In this document: piece by piece, positions 31,901 to 39,004 of the stretch
How the letters are laid out: each line of letters opens with the position of its first letter
Numbering within the stretch: the first letter of the stretch is position 1
NCBI GenBank assembly: GCA_039105265.1
Contig: JAPFFF010000002.1
Coordinates: forward strand, 3,596,001 to 3,660,000
Direction: 5' to 3'
DNA length: 64,000 nucleotides
Source of the DNA: Tritrichomonas musculus
Lineage: Eukaryota > Parabasalia > Tritrichomonadida > Tritrichomonadidae
Program-made: the position numbers and the translations under genes
The notes under the pieces: model-generated
Told to the model about the DNA's origin: nothing
The model's input: only the letters and a program-made list of their open reading frames with translations
Databases searched by the model: none

Positions 31901-34042
31901 TCACAGAATCAAGATATTAATGTTAAACCTTCACAGAATCAAGATATTAATGTTAAACCTTCACAGAATCAAGATATTAATGTTAAACCTTCACAGAATC
32001 AAGATATTAATGTTAAACCTTCACAGAATCAAGGCATTGATGTTAAACCTTCACAGAATCAAGGCATTGATGTTAAACCTTCACAGAATCAAGGCATTGA
32101 TGTTAAACCTTCACAGAATCAAAGTGTTACTGTTAAACCTTCTCAGAATCAACCTGTTACCGTTAAATCTTCTCAAAATCTAGGTGTTACTGTTACACCT
32201 TCACAGAATCAACCTGCTAATGTTAAAACTTCACAGAATCAACCTGTTACTGTTAAGCCTTCTCAGAATCAACCTGCTAATGTTAAGCCTTCTCAAAATC
32301 AAGGCGTTGATGTTAAGCCTTCTCAGAATCAACCTGTTACCGTTAAATCTTCTCAAAATCAAGGCGTTACTGTTACACCTTCACAGAATCAAGGCGTTGA
32401 TGTTAAGCCTTCTCAAAATCATGGCGTTGATGTTAAACCTTCTCAGAGTCAGCCTGCCGCTGTTAAGCCTTCCCATATTCATAAAGAGAATCGATCGACA
32501 GATGCTAACAAAGAAGGAAATGAGAAGTCGCTGGAGCCTAGCGCCGTTGTTGTTGATAGCAAGGATGGCCAGTCAGTCGACGTGACAGTGAACATCAACC
32601 TAGACAGCGCGCTGGGCGAGAAGGACTCAAAGGCAAAGGCGATTGCAAGCTCAAATGTACCAATTGCAAAAGCGAGCTCGAGTTCTGCGCGAGACGCGAT
32701 GAAAGCCAAGTCCAACCTACGAAAGCGCTCAAGCACAACAACGACGACAACAACAACCACAAAGACGAGTGTGAACAAGAACGGTTTGACAATAACCGTC
32801 AACATCTCCGAAACGTCCAAGCTGATTCACCAAAGGCGAAGCACAGCGCAGAGCAAAGCCGTCAAATTTAGCAACACTAAGAAAGAAGCAGCTCCAAAGC
32901 CAGCCATCAAGCAAAGCAATAGATCGTCATCATCCAAAAACGCACTCAAATCCAACACTAATGCAAATGCAAATACTAATGCAAATGCAAATACTAATGC
33001 AAATGCAAATACTAATGCAAATGCAAATACTAATGCAAATGCAAATACTAATGCAAGCACTGATGGTGATGGAAATGGAGGAGTTGTGATTGATATTGAA
33101 TTGCTTGAAAATGTTCAAAATGAAAATAAAGATGTTGTTAATGATGGCATTGCTGCAGCTGAATCGCCAATGACTGGCACGAATAATGCTGATGTTGTAC
33201 AGCGACCGTTTACATCGGTACCCAAGCCATATGACCTGAGTGACCACACGTCTATCTCTGAGTTCCTGATGCGAAAGAGGCAGAACCTTCAGCTCAACCA
33301 GCTTGAAGTCTCGTCGAAGTCCTTCGTGTCAGCGAACACGGCGCAGCCCGCTGCAGCATCCAACACTTCAACGCAGGCTGCAGCAACAAGTAACCGCCGC
33401 ATGTCGACAGCGAGGAGGCCTTCGATGACTCCCTCTGATGCGAAGCACGACCTCGCAACGCCAGTTGCAGGCAGCTCTCGCACTGCTGTCCGCAGGGCAG
33501 CGCCAAAGACCATCACCGTGTCGACCACTCCGAGGACTCAAATGTCTTCATCGAAGGTCAATTCGAGCGTCTTTTCACCAACGGTTACAGACGACAACAT
33601 TGAGTACTGCAAGAGTTTTGGATTCGACATCACAAATTTGAATTTGCTCACTCAAAAAGTTGTCATCAGAAAGTTGATGAAGCTGCAGAGCCTCCAGGAG
33701 GAGGCTGAGCAGATCCGAGAGATGATCGAGTGCGAAAAAGAAAAAGAGTTGGAATTGAATGGTGGTGACGATCAACTTTTGAATAGAAGGAAAATGAATA
33801 AAACTAGAATCTTTCTAAAGGTGAAGGTCCCTTCAAAAATGGTCGTGATCCAGGCTACAAGCGAAATAACTGAAGATGAATTAAGAAGTAAAGTCGAACA
33901 GATCATGGGTAATGGAGCAGGATCATTTAATGTTTTCTTGGGTGACGCTATTTTGTCTAAGGATTCACTCGAAAAAGCAATAAATGAAATAAAGAATGAT
34001 AATGGAAATCATATAACCGTCATTGTCAAGAATGACGTATAA
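19907..34042 (+). CDS. Giant RhoGEF-PH-kelch protein with a very long charged-helix repeat (4711 residues)
   Basis: Single open frame. A DH (RhoGEF) domain spans about 181-375: ILKEIISTEQNYIKDLKCII in conserved region 1 and PSYMITPIQRMPRYILFLRD, the hallmark conserved-region-3 helix. A PH-like domain follows (about 380-490; YLFNDLVMIN). Kelch repeats at about 525-810 show repeated RFGHT, FGGK and YNDMW-type signatures. An acidic linker with SEDIK repeats leads to about 2700 residues (1008-3723) built of AEEKRKAEEEAARI and AEEQRI units. Then come a basic Ser-rich stretch, 26 copies of a KPSQNQDINV-like decamer, an Asn/Ala/Thr repeat, a short coiled coil (about 4578-4621) and a C-terminal 85-residue domain (IFLKVKVPSKMVVIQATSEI) resembling a PB1/ubiquitin-like beta-grasp. 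Predicted role: activation of a Rho-family GTPase at a site set by a long spacer, probably cytoskeletal. The stop forms TAAA. Confidence 0.9.
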   Translation: MNNYFLVICRPNEANTIITHDYDSKSVSEIRSINKVKDNEFIAIHTPLYQKPLSEQSYPVKMYPDLIQTSRPDKFLRPNYFLEIVSCNSESLTLYIKVDCQKELHLPPFSVPFIKSDYKTFQDMIKQILSRFPFEYTKEDFLMEDKKIKPKTKAESIFEKAHTTPIIFQCTVSDNSIKKIVHRVNILKEIISTEQNYIKDLKCIIGYWLPNLEKMKLWNQVELDSIFNDIPNIIACHSQFCVSLESSEINYSTVVSYIFLNFCNFFKFSKKYVSTYANSTGIINEKVMKNKSAASTLSKLAEKNATSPGRDLPSYMITPIQRMPRYILFLRDLLKYTPIVHPDYDLLTVAANKIQQITQEMDSATKEAESAGKMIEIQFRLTDQETILKPTRRFIDEAKLLLLKPNKSNAKIYLFNDLVMINTVDKKSETNVIKKPVNKFFYFQCFDEICFSYRLAETKKIIGHNRAHYLGKFENLDKCKEFLNKLEKQRKYPKHIDTYFIWRNSYVQPQIRPTIASQGCLFEGNPSFIGGQWKESPVDSFFCIDMQNLQAKAFHDKSIAGRFGHTYSNIGGFLYVFGGKGKDEDFYNDMWKFNKGKWEQVSLPKKFEQKPEKRAYHTADVFEDNQLIIFGGLSFKKKVLNDFWIFDTNEKKWTLFNFPDAPTARFGHSSGMVGSKLVIYGGKNMKDVFDDCYVFDFGTWMWSKIALKDSHLEPRYGHRSFVYDSCIVFIGGTPDDKNGSKPVALNLETKHAAYFESCGNVPPSLVLFGLIFFNNTTLVVYGGREAGTKTARNEVYFVGFPQHLKQIIEYKITGEVPDKIKNIVGNQDEKSEDIKTDESTEKIDALTDVKSEDIKSEDIKSEDIKSEDLNDIKSEDVESEGLNDTKVEIDAKNEQNNLDDEKSLDLDDLVNQLNDSDNEKEEKEKAIESEENKSVEKQAENNDSDSDLENLLNEIGGDDEKADNETKDEEESKNEKTPIMVDDEQGSIDLDALVAMIGDDENENDEQAEEEKAKEEARIAEEKRKAEEEARIAEEKRKEEEEARIAEEKRIAKEKRKAEKEARKLEKKKKAEEARIAEEKRLAEAKRKAEEEAARIAEEQRIAEEKRKAEEEAARIAEEKRKAEEEAARIAEEQRIAEEKRKAEEEAARIAEAKRKAEEEAARIAEEQRIAEEKRKAEEEAARIAEEKRKAEEEAARIAEEQRIAEEKRKAEEEAARIAEEQRIAEEKRKAEEEAARIAEEQRIAEEKRKAEEEAARIAEEQRIAEEQRIAEEKRKAEEEAARIAEEQRIAEEKRKAEEEAARIAEEQRIAEEKRKAEEEAARIAEEQRIAEEKRKAEEEAARIAEEQRIAEEKRKAEEEAARIAEEKRKAEEEAARIAEEQRIAEEQRIAEEKRKAEEEAARIAEEQRIAEEKRKAEEEAARIAEEQRIAEEQRIAEEKRKAEEEAARIAEEQRIAEEKRKAEEEAARIAEEQRIAEEKRKAEEEAARIAEEQRIAEEQRIAEEKRKAEEEAARIAEEQRIAEEKRKAEEEAARIAEEKRKAEEEAARIAEEQRIAEEKRKAEEEAARIAEEQRIAEEKRKAEEEAARIAEEQRIAEEKRKAEEEAARIAEEQRIAEEKRKAEEEAARIAEEKRKAEEEAARIAEEKRKAEEEAARIAEEKRKAEEEAARIAEEKRKAEEEAARIAEEQRIAEEKRKAEEEAARIAEEQRIAEEKRKAEEEAARIAEEQRIAEEKRKAEEEAARIAEEQRIAEEKRKAEEEAARIAEEQRIAEEKRKVEEEAARIAEEQRIAEEKRKAEEEAARIAEEQRIAEEKRKAEEEAARIAEEQRIAEEKRKAEEEAARIAEEQRIAEEKRKAEEEAARIAEEQRIAEEKRKVEEEAARIAEEQRIAEEKRKAEEEAARIAEEQRIAEEKRKAEEEAARIAEEKRKAEEEAARIAEEKRKAEEEAARIAEEQRIAEEKRKAEEEAARIAEEQRIAEEKRKAEEEAARIAEEQRIAEEKRKAEEEAARIAEEQRIAEEKRKAEEEAARIAEEQRIAEEKRKVEEEAARIAEEQRIAEEKRKAEEEAARIAEEQRIAEEKRKAEEEAARIAEEQRIAEEKRKAEEEAARIAEEQRIAEEKRKAEEEAARIAEEQRIAEEQRIAEEKRKAEEEAARIAEEQRIAEEKRKAEEEAARIAEEQRIAEEKRKAEEEAARIAEEQRIAEEKRKAEEEAARIAEEQRIAEEKRKAEEEAARIAEEQRIAEEKRKAEEEAARIAEEQRIAEEQRIAEEKRKAEEEAARIAEEQRIAEEKRKAEEEAARIAEEQRIAEEKRKAEEEAARIAEEQRIAEEKRKAEEEAARIAEEQRIAEEQRIAEEKRKAEEEAARIAEEQRIAEEKRKAEEEAARIAEEQRIAEEKRKAEEEAARIAEEQRIAEEKRKAEEEAARIAEEQRIAEEKRKAEEEAARIAEEQRIAEEKRKAEEEAARIAEEQRIAEEKRKAEEEAARIAEEQRIAEEQRIAEEKRKAEEEAARIAEEQRIAEEKRKAEEDAARIAEEKRKAEEEAARIAEEKRKAEEEAARIAEEQRIAEEKRKAEEEAARIAEEQRIAEEKRKAEEEAARIAEEQRIAEEKRKAEEEAARIAEEQRIAEEKRKAEEEAARIAEEQRIAEEKRKAEEEAARIAEEQRIAEEKRKAEEEAARIAEEQRIAEEKRKAEEEAARIAEEQRIAEEKRKAEEEAARIAEEQRIAEEKRKAEEEAARIAEEQRIAEEKRKAEEEAARIAEEQRIAEEKRKAEEEAARIAEEKRKAEEEAARIAEEKRKAEEEAARIAEEQRIAEEKRKAEEETARITEEQRIAEEQRIAEEQRIAEEQRIAEEQRIAEEQRIAEEQRIVEEKRKAEEEAARIAEEKRKAEEEAARIAEEQRIAEEKRKAEEEAARIAEEQRIAEEKRKAEEDARIAEEQRIAEEKRKAEEEAARIAEEQRIAEEKRKAEEEAARIAEEQRIAEEKRKAEEEAARIAEEQRIAEEQRIAEEKRKAEEQRIAEEKRKAEEEAARIAEEQRIAEEKRKAEEDARIAEEQRIGEEKRKAEEDARIAEEQRIAEEKRKAEEEAARIAEEQRIAEEKRKAEEEAARIAEEQRIAEEKRKAEEEAARIAEEQRIAEEKRKAEEEAARIAEEQRIAEEKRKAEEEAARIAEEQRIAEEKRKAIEEAARIAEEQRIAEEKRKAIEEAARIAEEQRIAEEKRKAEEAARIAEEQRIAEEKRKAEEEAARIAEEQRIAEEKRKAEEEAARIAEEQRIAEEQRIAEEKRKAEEEAARIAEEQRIAEEQRIAEEKRKAEEEAARIAEEQRIAEEQRIAEEKRKAEEEAARIAEEQRIAEEKRKAEEEAARIAEEQRIAEEQRIAEEQRIAEEQRIAEEQRIAEEQRIAEEKRKAEEEAARIVEEQRIAEEKRKAEEEAARIAEEKRKAEEEAARIAEEQRIAEEKRKAEEEAARIAEEQRIAEEKRKAEEEAARIAEEKRKAEEEAARIAEEQRIAEEKRKAEEEAARIAEEQRIAEEQRIAEEKRKAEEEAARIAEEQRIAEEQRIAEEKRKAEEEAARIAEEQRIAEEQRIAEEKRKAEEEAARIAEEQRIAEEQRIAEEKRKAEEEAARIAEEQRIAEEKRKAEEEAARIAEEQRIAEEKRKAEETRIAEEKRKAEEAARIAEEQRIAEEKRKAEEVARIAEEKKKAKAKKVSEEAKQIEKYGMPDYRSTHSRLKSDDKSLASKEAPLAKANHKTLPNARFVSHKTNNKASQKSHELAHRPAQNVAKISTPNEDIAITIEVEQDHRTPSKPMKAPLVRSQIGQTPVRSTNSSRNRESSVTQSTRSVQRRKTVDGKQQVNKKVDQNNEENKIEEKQAPRQKDILNELRPTLKPKSNPVPVYNRKRSQSTTRMQKQGQAAKSSQNQDINVKPSQNQDINVKPSQNQDINVKPSQNQDINVKPSQNQGIDVKPSQNQDINVKPSQNQDINVKPSQNQDINVKPSQNQDINVKPSQNQDINVKPSQNQDINVKPSQNQGIDVKPSQNQGIDVKPSQNQGIDVKPSQNQSVTVKPSQNQPVTVKSSQNLGVTVTPSQNQPANVKTSQNQPVTVKPSQNQPANVKPSQNQGVDVKPSQNQPVTVKSSQNQGVTVTPSQNQGVDVKPSQNHGVDVKPSQSQPAAVKPSHIHKENRSTDANKEGNEKSLEPSAVVVDSKDGQSVDVTVNINLDSALGEKDSKAKAIASSNVPIAKASSSSARDAMKAKSNLRKRSSTTTTTTTTTKTSVNKNGLTITVNISETSKLIHQRRSTAQSKAVKFSNTKKEAAPKPAIKQSNRSSSSKNALKSNTNANANTNANANTNANANTNANANTNANANTNASTDGDGNGGVVIDIELLENVQNENKDVVNDGIAAAESPMTGTNNADVVQRPFTSVPKPYDLSDHTSISEFLMRKRQNLQLNQLEVSSKSFVSANTAQPAAASNTSTQAAATSNRRMSTARRPSMTPSDAKHDLATPVAGSSRTAVRRAAPKTITVSTTPRTQMSSSKVNSSVFSPTVTDDNIEYCKSFGFDITNLNLLTQKVVIRKLMKLQSLQEEAEQIREMIECEKEKELELNGGDDQLLNRRKMNKTRIFLKVKVPSKMVVIQATSEITEDELRSKVEQIMGNGAGSFNVFLGDAILSKDSLEKAINEIKNDNGNHITVIVKNDV
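22929..31075 (+). repeat. Coding minisatellite, mainly 60-bp units, encoding a charged helix
   Basis: Over 8 kb of in-frame units of 42 bp (AEEKRKAEEEAARI) and 18 bp (AEEQRI), most often alternating as a 60-bp unit. Nucleotide identity between neighbours is very high, including synonymous sites, with only ATT/ATC, GCC/GCA/GCT and AAG/AAA differences. All six frames are largely free of stops through this region, so long frames on the other strand are artefacts. Confidence 0.95.
31690..32470 (+). repeat. 30-bp coding tandem repeat, about 26 units
   Basis: Encodes decamers of the form KPSQNQDINV, grading into KPSQNQGIDV, KPSQNQPVTV and KPSQNQGVDV toward the 3' side. The first half is nearly identical between units and the second half diverged, suggesting recent expansion at the 5' side. 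Confidence 0.9.
32955..33060 (+). repeat. 18-bp coding tandem repeat encoding TNANAN
   Basis: About five to six copies of ACTAATGCAAATGCAAAT within the giant gene, giving an Asn/Ala/Thr-rich low-complexity tract. Confidence 0.85.
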
Positions 34043-35318
34043 AAAAAATATTTTTATAATATTATTATTAGTTATTAATATCTATATTTATATTAATTCG
34101 TGAAAAAATCATTAAATTGATTGATCAAATGTTTTATAAATTAAATAATATCGTAAAAATTATGCAAATTATTTTTATTGTAAGATAATTATGTTTATTA
34201 GTATAAATATAAATAAATGTACTGATTTGTTTGGAGATGCTAATGAGATTAAAAAAAGAAACTTATTGAATTATAAAATTATTATTATAATATATGAAAA
34301 ATGTTTTTAATTATGTATTAAATGCTATTTAATTTGAGAGTTTTTGAATTATATTATGCAATATCTATTTTTTATTACTAAGATTATTGATAAATTTCTA
34401 AATTATTTTCTAATGATATTAAAATAAGCTTAATAATCGATTTATAATGATAATAATATTTATTATAAATAAAATAAAGAGATCATAAATTAATAATTTG
34501 AAATTATAATAAAGTGTGTCCTCTATTAGGAAAGTTAAAATTGTGAAAACTCATTCAATATTTCTATGAGCTTATTCAAAAAATACTTTCTTAATTGTGG
34601 ACGCACTTTATAATCGTCTAAAGTATAACCCCCCTACCAAATGGAAAACCCCCTACCAAATCTCTATCTAAAAGAGTTGGAATCAAAATATTATATAAAA
34701 ATATAGATAAAATGTTCATTTGATAAAATAATTATTATTATTTATAAAATGTTTATTTTATATTTAGATATTAGTATTTAAAAATGCAATTTATTCAATT
34801 TCTTTATCGAAAAATTGAATAGAAAATGGTAACGTACTTTCAATAGACCCGGAGCATTTCAGTAGACCCGGAGCAAGGTCAATTTAGCATAAATTGGCCA
34901 TGATTTGATCGTTTTTAATAAAAAAGAAAACCAAATATGATCAGAAATATTTCGATCAGAATTTTTTTATTTTTCACTATTTTACAAATATCCCCAAATC
35001 AAAAAAGTAAAACAAATAAGAGGTGAGGCTGCGAAAATTTTTGGTATTTTTTAATAATATTAATATATATTATTTTATTCCAGAAAAAGGTAATTACACT
35101 TTGATGTATATGATAATTTCCATGCATATTAAATTATAATTAATTACTTTATATTTAGCAAATTTTATCAAATAAATTTTAAAATTCTATCTAGGAATTT
35201 TCAAGATATTTTAATTTATAATTTTTGAGAAGTTTACAATTTGATTAAATTGAAAATAATATATGACTATAAATAATGATAAATAAGTTGATAAAATAAA
35301 ATAAAATAAAATAATAAC

Positions 35319-35904
35319 CAGGGATGGTTACCGTTACTAATCGGTAAACATTTAAACGTTCTCTACCGTACCAGTATTACCTTTAAAACTGCCAGTATAT
35401 GGTAATACCAGTACACTTACCGATTTACCGGGAGAAATGTTACCGGGAATGAAGTGAAGCTTTCAGTAAAACATCGGTATTTATTTTTTGATGATATTAT
35501 AACATACTTTTCCAAAAATCATTCTAAATTAAATATGTTTGATGCTTGTTATAATGTCAAAATAGAATACCAGTTTCATTATATAATTTTATTTTATTTC
35601 ATTATATAAATTCTATTTTATATTTAATTATCTTAAGCCTAAAAAAATATTCAATGACATAGCTTAAAATTTTAACTCAAAATTATAATTATTATATCAA
35701 TATAGAATTACCGGTAATTACCAGTAATCATAAAAAAATACATTTTACTACTTTTATGAAAAAATCGGTACGAAATTTTTACCGGCGGTTATTTTAAACG
35801 TATTTACCGGTACATACTTAATACTCCAAAAAAAATACCAGTATTTACTGCTTACCAGTAGCATTCCGGTAAACGGTAAAAACTGATCTCGGTAGCCATC
35901 CCTG
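35319..35904. mobile_element. hAT-like non-autonomous element with perfect 8-bp duplication
   Basis: 586 bp, beginning CAGGGATGGTTACCG and ending with the inverse of CAGGGATGGCTACCG. Flanked by ATAATAAC at 35311-35318 and 35905-35912. The interior is full of ACCGGTA/TACCGGT motifs in both orientations, probably transposase-binding or foldback sequence. No gene. Confidence 0.85.
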
Positions 35905-36030
35905 ATAATAACAGATAATAAATTAAAATTTCATTTTTCTTTTTATCTATATATAAATAAATAAAAATGTAAAATATTCAATTTTGAGACATTACACTTG
36001 GGAATTCAATTTTGAGACATTGCACTTGGG

Positions 36031-36514
36031 AATTCAATTTTGAATCATTAAATAAACCCTATTAAATTGTTTTCATCTCTTATTCAATTTTTCGAAAAAA
36101 AATTGAATATTTTTATTCAATATTTTGAATGATTATTTGAGGTTTTTATTAAAAAGTAGCTATCGGGGGATGAAAATTATTTTTTTAAAAATCAAAAGTA
36201 TTCAATTTATATTAGTAAAAAAAAATTGAATAAAAATGAAAATTTTTATTAAATCATGCGAATAGTTTAAAATGGAAACCTTAAACCTCCCTGGCTAGCT
36301 TAGCTACTACAGATGAATGCATTTGATCTTTTTGTTGCCTACTCTAATGACAAATATAAAGTTTTGTCTCTGGCTGCTTTTTCTTGAAACCAAAAATAAA
36401 AATGGCAAAACCGAATAAAAAAAAAATTGAAAGAAAAAAGCAAAATCTTTCAATTTTGAATAAGAGATGAAAAAGATTTAATTGAGTTTATTCATGCTTT
36501 GAAATTTTGAAAGG
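36031..36514. repeat. Inverted-repeat element inside nest 1
   Basis: TTTTCATCTCTTATTCAA near 36070 and its inverse near 36455 are the core of paired ends about 60 bp long (also AATAAACC and AATAAACTC outward). Preceded by two tandem copies of GACATTRCACTTGGGAATTC. No duplication defined. Confidence 0.45.
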
Positions 36515-37149
36515 TAAAAAAAACATTCAATTTTGATATAAATTCTTTTATTGACCTATAACAGCTTTTGTATTCACCATAAATTTTGTGTTCTTTATAT
36601 CTCGAAAATTCCTAGATAAAAATTAAAATAATCTTTTTATTTATATGCAATTTATAAATATATATAAATATATCCAATTTAAAAATAGTCTACAATATAT
36701 ATTTTAAGAAAAATAGTTTTTTTTATTAAAATACAAATAAAATATAAATATATAGCTTCACAAAAGTTAATTATTTAATTTGCTTTATTTATTACAAGTG
36801 AATTTATTTTATTAATAAAAATTTAAAGTATCAAAACAAAAAAATAATAACTCCTCATATTTTCTCATATTTTTTTGAAAATTGGTAAATCAATTATTCA
36901 TAGGTATTATGCTCCAAAATTTTGTAATCAAATATGTCTCTAGGCAAATAATAATTTTATTATTTTTGAAGTAAAAATATTCCATATTCATCAACTTTTC
37001 TCAGAAAAAAAATTGAATTAAAAAGAGTGTAATTACCTTTTTCCAGAATTAAATGTTATTTATGATAATTTCACTAATATTTTTTTCAGATTTTTGCCTA
37101 TAAAACAATTTTTAAAATTGAATTGCTTATATCTTATTATAATTTCAAT

Positions 37150-37913
37150 CTGGGCTTTTCTGTCCATAAAATTTTCTGTCCGTTTCTAACTTTTTGAAAC
37201 AAGGCGTCACTTTTTATGGATAGAAAGCGGTTATTTTAATCGATAAACTCTCAAATAATTGAAATAAATGTCCATAACGAACATTTTTTGGACATTTTAT
37301 ATAATCATAAAATATTTAGCATTTTTGATTGTTCTTACATATAGTTAAAGAATATTCTCTTATTGCGAAATTAATTGAATTTCATTTATCAATAAAAATA
37401 ACAATATTTTGAAATTCCATCAATAAATAACTTATTATTATTATCATTATTAGTTTTACAACTCTTAATATATATATAATATAGATATTTTTGAATCCAA
37501 CATTTTATTTAACGAAGTTATTAAAATGCATTTTAAAAAAAATATTATCGTTCTTATAACCTTATCAATTTTAGAAAAATTTGAATTTATATTTGTTTTT
37601 AATAAGAACCAAATTATCATTTAATTTCATTTTTTTATAATATGAACGATTAAATTTTATTCAAAAATAATTTTTTTATTATTATTTTTTGGATAATTCA
37701 AAAGCTAAAGTATAAAACAATAAAAAAGAACATTAATATTTTTGAGGTAGTTCAATGAAAATATTGAATGTTCTGTCCGTGTTTGAGTCAAATGGACATT
37801 TTTGGACATTTTGGACAGTGTAAAGTTTTCAAAATATAACGAGAAAATTTCCCTGTCCATTGGATATTTTTTAAAACTTTTTGAATGAAATCCGTTTGGA
37901 CAGAAAAGCCCAG
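37150..37913. mobile_element. Inverted-repeat element with perfect 8-bp duplication (CTGGGC ends)
   Basis: 764 bp, ends CTGGGCTTTTCTGTCC and its exact inverse. Flanked by ATTTCAAT at 37142-37149 and 37914-37921. Contains repeated TGTCCA/TGGACA motifs near both ends. The one open frame on the minus strand has no support as a gene. hAT-like by duplication length. Confidence 0.8.
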
Positions 37914-38679
37914 ATTTCAATTTTATCTTAATAAAAAAATTCTATTTACTCAAAATAATAAATAATTTAATTATCAATATTTAATATATAGATGTGAATA
38001 TAATATTAAAATCTTCTACTAAGAATTATAAATCAAATAATGATTTTTTATGATTTAACTAACTATCATCATATTATAAGCATGATTTTTTAGTAAATTA
38101 TTGATAAATATTAAAATAAATACTTATTGTGATGCTGATACCAAAATAAAAACAAATGAAATTATTTGGATATTTGTGAAGTTTACATCACTAACGTATA
38201 TAGAATTATATTCAATATTAAACCTCAATCCTAGCTAAAATTGTAAAAAAAAATTTAAAAATATTTTGATATGTTTGCCAGCACCAGATAAGTTAAAAGA
38301 TAAACTATAGTTATCCCTTTGGTCTTTAATATAGAAGAAAATTTCTCTTTAAATTGAAAAATATTTTTTTGAATTTTGACCAAAAACGCATTTATTGTAT
38401 AACTTTCTTATTTAAAAATAGAGATCATCTATATACAAATGCAATTTAATGGTTGAAAAGAAAAAATAATGACGAATATATGAATTATGACATTTTGAAA
38501 TATCAATACAATTTCAATTTTTTTTGATTAAATCTGAAAAAAAGTATATGATATGAAAAGGTAACAACACCATAATACTATATTTTTAAATTATTTTTAA
38601 TTTTGTTGATTATTATTCCTAAAAAAGTTCATTTAAAATTTCGCAGTCTCACCTCTAACAAATAATATTTAACAAAAAT

Positions 38680-39004
38680 GGAATATCGTTTTTTTCGGCC
38701 CCACTTTTTCAATAGATGCCATATTTTGGATATATGAAAAAGGCACTATTTTCAATATTTACTTATGCATTATTATTCTACTCATGATAATATGAAAAAT
38801 ATATCAATTTCATACTTGGCAAAAATTTCTACCTTTTTTTTCGAGTCACCTTCCATCGTGAAAAAATTGAATGAGCTTAACCTGGATAATGACCTATGAC
38901 GATCATGATTTTAAAATGAATATTATTTTATCTTTTTTTATTAAGATAAAATTATTTTATTTTATTATCCTTTGAAAAAGTGGGGCAGAAAAATACGATA
39001 ACCC
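38680..39004. mobile_element. Small GGG-terminal element with 9-bp duplication
   Basis: 325 bp. Left end GGAATATCGTTTTTTTCGG, right end inverse of GGGTTATCGTATTTTTCTG, both followed inward by CCCCACTTTTTCAA. Flanked by AACAAAAAT at 38671-38679 and 39005-39013 (a tenth base can be read as matching only if the first base of the element is shared). The ends match the family at 45184 and 56974. Confidence 0.7.

Larger units (their letters stand above)
35081..37044. mobile_element. Nest 1, third level: AAAAAGGTAATTACAC inverted-repeat element
   Basis: GAAAAAGGTAATTACACT at 35082 pairs with its inverse ending at about 37042; further inside, TCTAGGAATTTTC near 35192 pairs with GAAAATTCCTAG near 36604. 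Each end is bordered by CCAG, which could be part of the repeat or of the target. Non-coding. Confidence 0.45.
35019..38656. mobile_element. Nest 1, second level: inverted-repeat element with 8-bp duplication
   Basis: Ends AGAGGTGAGGCTGCGAAA (left) and the inverse of AGAGGTGAGACTGCGAAA (right) are flanked by AACAAATA on both sides (35011-35018 and 38657-38664). An 8-bp duplication fits hAT. No coding sequence is left; much of its length is later insertions. Confidence 0.8.

Noticed and set aside
37705-37920. 71-residue minus-strand frame inside the CTGGGC-ended element
   Set aside because: It begins within the terminal repeat and has no transposase motif.
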